Positions 1 to 5,050 are shown, counted from the stretch's first letter. The stretch: 5,537 bases of DNA from Candidatus Omnitrophota bacterium (GCA_020430005.1 JAGQKQ010000129.1:1-5537); one strand, 5' to 3'. The notes: generated by a model not told the origin, from the sequence alone. Translations and numbers: made by a program.

Positions 1-42
1 AAGGCAGGAATCTATATGGATCCCCGCCTTCGCGGGGATGAC
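1..42. repeat. REP-like GC-rich palindrome at left edge
   Basis: A perfect 8-bp stem is visible: ATCCCCGC at 20-27 pairs with GCGGGGAT at 32-39 around a CTTC loop, followed by GAC. The core TGGATCCCCGCC...GCGGGGATGAC resembles dispersed intergenic palindromes seen in many bacterial genomes, whose accidental translation gives the peptide MDPRLRGDD. That resemblance is from memory, because only one copy lies in the window. It sits 13 nt upstream of the Shine-Dalgarno site of the first gene, so it could fold in that gene's leader or belong to the 3' end of an upstream unit. There is no T-tract after it on either strand, so it is not a classical terminator. The unit may extend left of the window. 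Confidence 0.7.
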
Positions 43-52
43 ATAAATATCA

Positions 53-60
53 AAGGAGAT
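53..60 (+). promoter_or_regulatory. Shine-Dalgarno site fixing the start of the 94-aa gene
   Basis: AAGGAGAT, with its AAGGAG core at 53-58, lies 5 nt before the ATG at 64. This near-perfect site decides the start. An in-frame ATG at 16 falls inside the palindrome and would add 16 repeat-encoded residues in front of the signal peptide, so it is rejected. Confidence 0.85.
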
Positions 61-63
61 CAA

Positions 64-348
64 ATGAAACAACCGCTAATCATTTGTTTAACTGTAATTA
101 CACTTGCCATTTTTTTCTTGATGAACTTAAACCAATCTCAGGCCCAGTCATCTTTTGCCGGTGTTTATCCGTATTCGCCTGGAAACGGCACCGTCGGGTT
201 CTTCGACCAAAACAGCGGAAAAATTTATGTTTATACCAGCGATCTTAGTCAATTGGTACGAGAGGTTCGGCTGGAAGAGCTTGGTAAAACTGTGGAACCA
301 CAAAATAAAAGTGAACGTGAAACTTACGGTGTCATGTACAAATACTAG
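64..348 (+). CDS. Small exported protein of unknown function (94 aa)
   Basis: I do not recognise this protein. It starts at the ATG behind a strong Shine-Dalgarno site. The N-terminus is a clear Sec signal peptide: Lys2, a hydrophobic core over about residues 5-20, then a polar stretch with a probable signal peptidase I site after Ala27 (Ser25-Gln26-Ala27). No lipobox Cys is seen at the cleavage point. The mature chain is only about 67 residues. It contains a GTVGFFDQNSGKIYVY segment, reminiscent of a short beta-hairpin in which a residue pair 'D..SGKIY' forms a turn, then a charged amphipathic stretch (LSQLVREVRLEEL). It has no cysteines in the mature part. It probably acts in the periplasm or at the envelope. 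The thiF gene follows after 30 bp in the same direction, so the two may be cotranscribed, but nothing in the protein suggests a role in thiamine synthesis. It has no C-terminal Gly-Gly, so it is not a sulfur carrier. Confidence 0.8.
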   Translation: MKQPLIICLTVITLAIFFLMNLNQSQAQSSFAGVYPYSPGNGTVGFFDQNSGKIYVYTSDLSQLVREVRLEELGKTVEPQNKSERETYGVMYKY

Positions 349-378
349 ATGCTGGACACCCGCTACTAGATATAAATT

Positions 379-999
379 ATGAACACTTTTGAACAGGGAC
401 TATTAACATATTTAACAAAAGAACAGCTCGCGACGATTCAATCTAAAAGGATCGGCATTGGCGGGGCCGGTGGTTTAGGATCAAACTGCGCGATGATTCT
501 AGTCCGCACAGGTTTTAAACATATTGAATTGTTGGATATGGATGTCATTGACGCCTCCAACCTTAACCGTCAGCAGTATTTTCTGGAAGAAATCGGAAAA
601 CCGAAAGTCGAAATTACCCGACGGCGCTTGCTAGATATCAATCCCGATCTTAATATCACAGTTCATCAAGTGCAATGGACCACGGATAACGCCAATCAAT
701 TTTTTCAAAACGCCGACTTTATTGTCGAAGCTTTTGACAAGGCCGACTTTAAACATCAGTTCGTGGATTATTACCAGGATAAATTTCCCTACATCATTAG
801 CGGCATTGGGATGGCCGGACTCACACAAAAACAACCACTGAAATTGCGACGGCTGGGAAACGTTATTATTGCCGGAGACACCCAAACCGATTCCGCCCAA
901 GGGCATCCTCCGATGGCTCCACGCGTGACTATGTGCGCGGCTATGATGGCCGAGGCCGTTCTTGATATCACCTTAAACATTCCCGTCACTAAGAACTAA
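379..999 (+). CDS. thiF: ThiF family-2 sulfur-carrier (ThiS) adenylyltransferase, E1-like
   Basis: A protein of the ThiF/MoeB/E1 superfamily. These enzymes use ATP to adenylate the C-terminal Gly-Gly of a ubiquitin-like sulfur carrier such as ThiS, ahead of thiocarboxylate formation for the thiamine thiazole ring; they act in the cytoplasm. In its 206 residues one sees the Rossmann nucleotide-binding loop GGAGGLGS (28-35), Asp53 and Asp55 in LLDMDVID, the SNLNRQQYF segment (60-68) with the ATP-contacting Arg64, GKPK (73-76), and IVEAFDKADFK (115-125). The C-terminal GDTQTDSAQG...MAPRVTMCAA pattern (167-188) matches what I know of the short ThiF 'family 2', which lacks the zinc CxxC pairs of MoeB and E. 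coli ThiF. Cys37 and Cys186 are the only cysteines. The ATG at 379 is the first possible start after an in-frame TAA at 373-375. No convincing Shine-Dalgarno site precedes it, so translation may depend on the gene 30 bp upstream. No thiS, thiG or thiH lies in the window. Activation of a different sulfur carrier remains possible. Confidence 0.88.
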   Translation: MNTFEQGLLTYLTKEQLATIQSKRIGIGGAGGLGSNCAMILVRTGFKHIELLDMDVIDASNLNRQQYFLEEIGKPKVEITRRRLLDINPDLNITVHQVQWTTDNANQFFQNADFIVEAFDKADFKHQFVDYYQDKFPYIISGIGMAGLTQKQPLKLRRLGNVIIAGDTQTDSAQGHPPMAPRVTMCAAMMAEAVLDITLNIPVTKN

Positions 1000-1003
1000 G
1001 CAT

Positions 1004-1059
1004 CCGCCAAAATTAATATTTTAGCGAGACATCGCCAAATTTGAAAATTTGGCGGGCTA
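1004..1059. repeat. Overlapping alternative hairpins in the convergent intergenic region
   Basis: The main hairpin is CGCCAAATTT (1033-1042) against AAATTTGGCG (1045-1054), which folds as a 9-bp stem with a TGAA loop. A second copy of the left arm, CCGCCAAA at 1004-1011, can instead pair with TTTGGCGG at 1048-1055. TAGC (1022-1025) and GCTA (1056-1059) give a further outer pairing, and 1006-1025 forms its own weak AT-rich hairpin. Both flanking genes read towards this block, so it lies in both 3' ends. Neither strand shows a T-tract directly after a stem, so it is not a textbook rho-independent terminator. It may be a dispersed palindromic repeat or an mRNA 3'-end stabiliser. Confidence 0.55.
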
Positions 1060-1075
1060 GCCACTAGGCACTAAA

Positions 1076-1142
1076 ATAGGGGCCGTCCTGTGTCATAAAC
1101 GCGACCTACCCTCAAGAAAAGACAACAAGACCAGCCCCCTAT
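1076..1142. repeat. 67-bp inverted-repeat element of unknown type
   Basis: ATAGGGG (1076-1082) and CCCCTAT (1136-1142) form perfect 7-bp ends. On the minus-strand transcript the pairing can continue past a one-base bulge with CTG against CGG. The interior is not coding in any convincing way. The shape resembles a small miniature or REP-type element or a structured RNA, but no target-site duplication is evident and only one copy is visible. It sits between the ThiF gene and the 3' end of the leftward exported-protein gene. I cannot name a family. Confidence 0.35.
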
Positions 1143-1180
1143 GTGACGTCTCACTTATAATATAAAACTTAAATCAACAA

Positions 1181-2233
1181 CTAAAAGTTATAGAACATAG
1201 AAACCATGACACCCTTGGGTTTCTTGCTTGGAAGGACCATATTAACTTCACCCGGTTTATAGCCTGCTTTTTTATTTGCAATGGAAATATCTAATGGATA
1301 GTCTGTCTTATATTCTTTCGGCTCGGGAAGAAGCTCCTTTGGTCCGGTCCACATGATGTGCATGTGTTTTTTTGTTTTGTTCTTTGAACCATCCTCTTCA
1401 TCCAATAAACGTGCCATTCTTGACTTTTCGCTTTTTACCGCAACAAACGTAAGGGCAACGACCCTTTTATTCCGTTTAATATTAAATTTCTGTAAACCTA
1501 AAGGATTATAATCCTCAATTTTGTAAGGGTTTGTTTCAAAATCATACTCATTGTCTGTTTTATCATATTCGTGAAAAACTTGATCCGCGTTAAACGCAAA
1601 TTCTTCGGCAATCGGAGCCTGTGTTTTTAATTTTCCCAGACCACCGACAAACCATGTTTCATTCATAATTTTCCAGCTATTTTCCATTCTCACCAAATCA
1701 ATCACACCATAAACCGTTCCCAAAATATAGTGATCAGATCTCGCAATCAATCTGGCCGTATCTTCTCCAATACGGGAATCAATGACTTCAATATGCTGAG
1801 GACGAAAACCTTTCACCATCCGTATTTTTTCTTTATCGGATAATCCTTCCTGCCCTGTTATCTTTTGAAAATATTCCTGAGTAAGAAATGGTTTGATGTC
1901 TTCTGTACTTTCAGCTTCATGAACACCTTTGTTCATACGCATAAAGTCAGAGATAACCTCTTCATTAGGAGTCGTGGCGGCTTCCGCGACACTTTCCAAT
2001 AAAGGAATAACAAACGTTTTGTCCTGGTTTTGTAAATCCAGGTCAATACGTTCAATGTCCTGGTCAAAAAAATGGATATTGGAATATGTTGTGGATGTGT
2101 TGACTAAAGCCGTCGCATTGTCCGGCTGGGTTAACGGGGCTTTACCGCCATCCCGAAAGATGATATTGTCAGCACCCGCAATATAGGGATTGGCTAATAA
2201 AAAAACGCATATTGTAAGCAGGGATCTTTTCAC
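1181..2233 (-). CDS. Exported protein of unknown function with probable NTF2-like domain (350 aa)
   Basis: I do not recognise a named family. The start is taken as the GTG at 2233, because AAGGAG lies 9 nt upstream and a Sec signal peptide follows at once: Lys2-Arg3, a hydrophobic core over residues 4-18, and a likely cut after Ala21 (Ala19-Gly20-Ala21). An in-frame TTG further upstream would add 11 polar residues without a ribosome site. Residues about 92-197 look like an NTF2/SnoaL-type alpha+beta domain: a helical start, then PQHIEVIDSRIGEDTARLIA, then YGVIDLVRMENSWKIMNETW. The last is typical of the 'G.V.LV.E.G.WKI..E.W' end strand of such folds. The rest (about 250-350) is basic and probably beta-rich, ending on an aromatic residue (MFYNF). 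No catalytic motif is visible and the mature part has no cysteines. It stands alone, divergent from the ada-like gene and convergent with thiF. A periplasmic location follows from the signal; the NTF2 assignment is inference from pattern. Confidence 0.82.
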   Translation of the reverse strand: MKRSLLTICVFLLANPYIAGADNIIFRDGGKAPLTQPDNATALVNTSTTYSNIHFFDQDIERIDLDLQNQDKTFVIPLLESVAEAATTPNEEVISDFMRMNKGVHEAESTEDIKPFLTQEYFQKITGQEGLSDKEKIRMVKGFRPQHIEVIDSRIGEDTARLIARSDHYILGTVYGVIDLVRMENSWKIMNETWFVGGLGKLKTQAPIAEEFAFNADQVFHEYDKTDNEYDFETNPYKIEDYNPLGLQKFNIKRNKRVVALTFVAVKSEKSRMARLLDEEDGSKNKTKKHMHIMWTGPKELLPEPKEYKTDYPLDISIANKKAGYKPGEVNMVLPSKKPKGVMVSMFYNF

Positions 2234-2242
2234 ATTTATCCA

Positions 2243-2248
2243 CTCCTT
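2243..2248 (-). promoter_or_regulatory. Shine-Dalgarno site for the GTG start of the exported-protein gene
   Basis: AAGGAG on the minus strand (CTCCTT on plus) sits 9 nt before the GTG at 2233. It decides between this start and the TTG at 2266. An ATG that overlaps the GTG out of frame is followed immediately by TGA and cannot be used. Confidence 0.8.
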
Positions 2249-2251
2249 AAT

Positions 2252-2283
2252 CCCGGCGTCGCACAATCTTCGGCTCCGCGGGG
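2252..2283 (-). promoter_or_regulatory. GC-rich imperfect hairpin in the leader of the exported-protein gene
   Basis: CCCGGCG (2252-2258) and CGCGGGG (2277-2283) pair at six of seven positions around an 18-nt loop. This is a GC-rich island in otherwise AT-rich intergenic DNA, ending 3 nt before the Shine-Dalgarno site in the minus-strand mRNA. It could modulate ribosome access or simply be a relic of a dispersed palindrome. The function is unproven. Confidence 0.3.
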
Positions 2284-2366
2284 CGTATTTTCATTACCAA
2301 AAATCCTAAAGAAAATATAACGGGCTCTGGTTGAAGTATGCCATATTTTCCGCCCTTGAAAAGGTC

Positions 2367-2385
2367 ATTTTGAGCCTTTCAAAAT
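2367..2385. promoter_or_regulatory. Perfect inverted repeat upstream of the ada-like gene
   Basis: ATTTTGA (2367-2373) and TCAAAAT (2379-2385) are perfect 7-bp arms around GCCTT. An overlapping larger pairing, TTGAAAAGG (2356-2364) with CCTTTCAA (2375-2382), has a one-base bulge. The site lies about 70-90 bp upstream of the ada-like start, between two divergent genes. It could be an operator or a hairpin in the leader of either transcript; no regulator is identified. Confidence 0.35.
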
Positions 2386-2393
2386 AGCGCTTT
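2386..2393 (-). promoter_or_regulatory. Ada-box-like octamer
   Basis: On the minus strand this reads AAAGCGCT, seven of eight bases of the AAAGCGCA element known from the E. coli ada promoter. It lies about 52 bp upstream of the predicted -10 box of the ada-like gene, immediately after the 7-bp inverted repeat. The orientation is opposite to the E. coli arrangement, and an octamer match is weak evidence, so this is a tentative site only. Confidence 0.2.
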
Positions 2394-2422
2394 CTTTTTC
2401 GATCCATCGATCAAGAATCGGA

Positions 2423-2450
2423 TAGAAAAATTGGGAAAAATTGTTATACT
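2423..2450 (+). promoter_or_regulatory. Predicted sigma-70 promoter of the ada-like gene (extended -10)
   Basis: TATACT at 2445-2450 matches the TATAAT -10 box at five of six bases and is preceded by TG at 2442-2443, giving an extended -10 motif. A weak -35 candidate, TAGAAA (2423-2428), lies 16 bp upstream. The weak -35 beside a strong extended -10 fits an activator-dependent promoter. Normal spacing puts transcription start at about 2457, which is the A of the ATG. Confidence 0.5.
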
Positions 2451-2456
2451 GGAGGC

Positions 2457-3290
2457 ATGAAACCGTTAGGGAAAAAAACCGAAGTCATTGAAAAGGCCTG
2501 TGAATTTATTACACAAAGTGAGACTCTGCCGACACTTAAGGAAGTTGCCGCTTATGTGGACTTAAGTCCGGCCCATTTTCACCGTCTTTTTACACGCCGT
2601 TTGGGAGTAACGCCTCGTGACTTTGCCGATGCCGCCCGCCAGAAGCGATTTCGCAGTGCCTTAAAATCAGGCGACAGCATCGCGCAGGCTATTTATTCCG
2701 CGGGTTACGGTTCTACGAGCCGGGTTTATGAATTTGCCTATAAGCATCTGGGAATGACGCCGCGGCAATATGAAAAAGGCGGGGATCGCCAAAAGATCTG
2801 GTTCACCATTGTCAAATGTCCTCTGGGACAATTGCTGGTTGCCGCAACAGCCAAAGGAATCTGTTTTGTGAATATTCACGAAAGTGCCCGAGAGCTTCAG
2901 AAGACCTTAAAGGAGGAGTTTCCTGCCGCGGAAATTATAGAAAAGAATGAAAAGCTCAAAACATGGACACAAGCGTTGATTGATTATCTTTCCGGTACAA
3001 AACCGTGGCCTCTGCTTCCTTATGATATTCAGGCCACCGCTTTCCAACGTAAAGTGTGGGATTGGTTAAGAACAGTCCCTCCAGGGACAACATATAATTA
3101 TAGTGAAGCAGCCAAAGCGATCGGTAATCCTAAAGCCACTCGCGCCATCGCCCGGGCCTGTGCCACAAATCCGGCGGCATTGGTTATTCCCTGCCACCGC
3201 ATCGTTCCCAAGGCGGGTGGTGTTGGTGGCTATCGCTGGCATCCTAAACGGAAAGAAAAACTTTTAAAAATCGAAAAAGCGATTATATAG
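2457..3290 (+). CDS. ada: Ada-like AraC-type regulator fused to O6-alkylguanine-DNA alkyltransferase
   Basis: This two-domain protein (277 aa) should transfer the methyl group from O6-methylguanine in DNA to its own cysteine in a one-shot suicide reaction, and may also regulate transcription. Residues about 10-107 are an AraC-family DNA-binding domain with two helix-turn-helix units (about 27-49 and 74-97), ending in GMTPRQY. Residues about 113-277 are the alkyltransferase. The active-site motif is IPCHR with acceptor Cys246. The nucleotide-flipping Arg is probably Arg229 in ATRAIA, the base-pocket Tyr is probably Tyr215, the hinge Asn is Asn238, and Glu267 fits the Glu of the catalytic network. 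These positions come from alignment by eye to E. coli Ada and human MGMT. The N-terminal zinc domain of E. coli Ada, with its methylphosphotriester-accepting Cys38, is absent. There is no earlier in-frame start before a TAG at 2385-2387. GGAGG lies only one base before the ATG, too close to be a normal ribosome site. Its 3' end overlaps the convergent ABC gene by 8 bp. Confidence 0.9.
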   Translation: MKPLGKKTEVIEKACEFITQSETLPTLKEVAAYVDLSPAHFHRLFTRRLGVTPRDFADAARQKRFRSALKSGDSIAQAIYSAGYGSTSRVYEFAYKHLGMTPRQYEKGGDRQKIWFTIVKCPLGQLLVAATAKGICFVNIHESARELQKTLKEEFPAAEIIEKNEKLKTWTQALIDYLSGTKPWPLLPYDIQATAFQRKVWDWLRTVPPGTTYNYSEAAKAIGNPKATRAIARACATNPAALVIPCHRIVPKAGGVGGYRWHPKRKEKLLKIEKAII

Positions 3291-4158
3291 AACTTTCTAA
3301 GACCGGCGTATTGGATTGTCCATCCTGAGGGGGCAGAAAACCTCCTGACATGGAATCCTCCGATTCAGATTCTTCCTCTTCATGATCAACCCCTTCAAGA
3401 AAGTCGATTAAACAACCTCTCTTCTCATAATAATCCGCGCGTTCAATTAATTCCTTGCGGATTCGCGGCCGGGGAAAATTAACATTCAATACTTTTCCTA
3501 CCTTTGCGTATGGACCGCTCGTCATCATAACAACACGGTCAGATAAAAAGATAGCTTCATCCACATCATGCGTTACCATAATGGCGGTAATTTTTTCCCG
3601 ATGCCATATTTCCAAAAGCGTTTCCTGAAGTTCTGTCCGTGTTAAGGAGTCTAACATTCCAAAAGGCTCGTCCAGAAGAAGAACTTTCGGCTTTAACGCA
3701 AACGCGCGCGCAATCCCTACACGTTGCTTCATTCCATTGGAAAGTTCAGATGCCTTTTTATTCATCGCCTCGCCCAAACCGACACGCGATAAATAATATT
3801 TACAAATATCTTCTCTCTGTGTTTTTGTCGCGTGCGGAAAAACCTGTTTTACACCGATCAAAACATTCTCCAGCGCCGTCATCCACGGAAACAAGCTCGG
3901 CGATTGAAAAACAACCGCTCGGTCAGGACCGGCCCCTGTTACACGTTGGCCTTCTACAAGAATATCACCACCGGAAATACTGTTCAGTCCGGCGACCATT
4001 GTTAGCGCCGTAGACTTACCACAACCGGAATGACCGATAATAGAAACAAACTCTTCTTCCCTGATGTCCAGATTAAAATCTTCCAAGACGACAAAAGGCC
4101 CTTTCGGTGTCGGATAAACCTTTGATACTTTTTCAAATTTTAAATATGAAGTTTTCAT
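3283..4158 (-). CDS. ABC importer ATPase, NrtD-like (NitT/TauT class), LSNGM signature
   Basis: ATP-hydrolysing motor subunit of an ABC importer of the nitrate/bicarbonate/taurine class, at the inner face of the cytoplasmic membrane. In 291 residues one sees Walker A GHSGCGKST (42-50), Q-loop Gln85 (VVFQSPSLFPWMT), the ABC signature as LSNGM (139-143) instead of LSGGM, Walker B VLLLDE (159-164) with catalytic Glu164, and H-loop His197 (VTHDVDEA). The NitT/TauT hallmarks LFPWMT, DEPFGMLDSLTR and NFPRPR are present. The closest remembered pattern is NrtC/NrtD/CmpD, but the substrate cannot be read from an ATPase. After about residue 255 there is an acidic tail (EEEESESEDS) and a low-complexity Gly/Pro/Gln/Ser end, which is unusual for the family. 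It is the last visible gene of the leftward operon, starting 7 bp after its neighbour's stop with only a weak ribosome site, so translational coupling is likely. Confidence 0.9.
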   Translation of the reverse strand: MKTSYLKFEKVSKVYPTPKGPFVVLEDFNLDIREEEFVSIIGHSGCGKSTALTMVAGLNSISGGDILVEGQRVTGAGPDRAVVFQSPSLFPWMTALENVLIGVKQVFPHATKTQREDICKYYLSRVGLGEAMNKKASELSNGMKQRVGIARAFALKPKVLLLDEPFGMLDSLTRTELQETLLEIWHREKITAIMVTHDVDEAIFLSDRVVMMTSGPYAKVGKVLNVNFPRPRIRKELIERADYYEKRGCLIDFLEGVDHEEEESESEDSMSGGFLPPQDGQSNTPVLESSI

Positions 4159-4165
4159 TGGTTTT

Positions 4166-5050
4166 TCACTTTCTCTGAAAAGGACGCATAACGCCTTTTA
4201 TTTTATTACCACCGTTTAAACTGATTGGACTTAAATCCGGAAGTTTGATCTTCGCGAATTCTTCATCAATTTTTTGTTGTTCTTTCAAATCTAACAGATA
4301 TTTTGTAATTTCATTACGCAATACTTTGTATTTTGGATCATGATTCATTTCACTACGGTTACGCGGACGCTTTAAGTCCACTTCAAAAACAGGCCCCAAA
4401 GACGCCTTCGGACCGGGCTTGAGCGGAATAATTTTATCGGCCAGGATTAACCCTTCATCCACATCATTGGTGATCATAATGACCGTCTTTTTATCGCGAT
4501 TCCAAATCTTTTCAATTTCTAACTGAAGCGTTCCCCGCGTTAACGCGTCCAACGCGCTTAATGGTTCATCCAGCAATAACATGTTCGGGTTCATCGCCAA
4601 AGCCCGCGCTACCGAAACACGCTGACGCATCCCGCCGGATAATTCCGCCGGACGTTTTTCCATGGCCGGTGTCAAGTTAACCATATCAATATACTTTCGC
4701 GCATGTTCAACACGTTTATGTTTAGGCCAATCTTTGAAAATCTGATCGACCGCGATCATGACATTTCCCTCAACGGTTAACCACGGTAGCAATGAATAAT
4801 TCTGGAATACAATGCCACGGTCCGGTCCCGGTCCTTTAATCGGACCGTCTTTTAAAACAATGTCACCGGAATCCGGTTCCAGCAAACCCGCAATTAGAGA
4901 GATAAGCGTTGTCTTGCCACTTCCGGAGAATCCGATAATTGCAATAAACTCCCCTTCTTCGACTCGTAAATTGATATCGTGAAGGACCTCTGTCCGGTTT
5001 TGTCCTTCTCCATATCCTTTATTGACTTTACAAAGTTCTAAGAATGCCAT
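4166..5050 (-). CDS. ABC importer ATPase, NrtC-like (NitT/TauT class), H-loop His replaced by Asn
   Basis: Second ATPase of the same importer, different in sequence from its downstream neighbour. In 294 residues it has Walker A GFSGSGKTT (40-48), Q-loop Gln83 (VFQNYSLLPWLT), a canonical LSGGM signature (137-141), Walker B MLLLDE (157-162) with catalytic Glu162, and D-loop SALD. The H-loop reads ITNDVDEG, with Asn195 (codon AAT) where His is expected. The family tail 'VDLKRPRNRSEM' fits NrtC/NrtD-type ATPases. The cyanobacterial NrtC fusion to a C-terminal substrate-binding domain is absent; a charged C-terminal extension of about 50 residues follows. The start is the ATG at 5050: AAAGGA (5057-5062) lies 6 nt upstream and overlaps the permease stop codon. 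The ATG at 5110 would overlap the permease by 50 bp and lacks support. It probably pairs with the LSNGM ATPase as a heterodimer on the permease. Confidence 0.9.
   Translation of the reverse strand: MAFLELCKVNKGYGEGQNRTEVLHDINLRVEEGEFIAIIGFSGSGKTTLISLIAGLLEPDSGDIVLKDGPIKGPGPDRGIVFQNYSLLPWLTVEGNVMIAVDQIFKDWPKHKRVEHARKYIDMVNLTPAMEKRPAELSGGMRQRVSVARALAMNPNMLLLDEPLSALDALTRGTLQLEIEKIWNRDKKTVIMITNDVDEGLILADKIIPLKPGPKASLGPVFEVDLKRPRNRSEMNHDPKYKVLRNEITKYLLDLKEQQKIDEEFAKIKLPDLSPISLNGGNKIKGVMRPFQRK

Noticed and set aside
155..382. Open frame overlapping the small exported gene and the thiF start
   Set aside because: It begins at a TTG without a ribosome site, lies in another frame of a gene with a clear signal peptide, and its composition (Trp, Cys and Lys scattered) shows no family pattern.
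631..989. Two open frames antisense to thiF
   Set aside because: Both lie fully within the well-supported ThiF gene and show no ribosome site or recognisable domain; they are shadows of its codon pattern.
379..999. A bacterial ubiquitin-like conjugation system (E1 with a small modifier upstream)
   Set aside because: The upstream small protein has a signal peptide and ends in MYKY rather than Gly-Gly, and there is no E2 or JAB peptidase nearby. The E1 itself fits the ThiF family-2 pattern.
1033..1054. Rho-independent terminator at the strong hairpin
   Set aside because: Neither strand has a run of T after the stem: the plus strand continues GGCTAG and the minus strand ATGTCTCG. It is recorded as a repeat instead.
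1143..1154. GTGA-CGTC-TCAC small palindrome
   Set aside because: It is only a 4-bp stem, with no T-tract and no link to a start site. Chance is a sufficient explanation.
2314..2319. TATATT as -10 box of the leftward exported-protein gene
   Set aside because: No reasonable -35 hexamer lies at 16-18 bp, and AT-rich intergenic DNA gives such matches by chance. A promoter must exist in this region but cannot be placed.
3639..4013. 124-codon open frame on the plus strand inside the second ATPase
   Set aside because: It is antisense to conserved ATPase motifs, has low-quality composition and no ribosome site.
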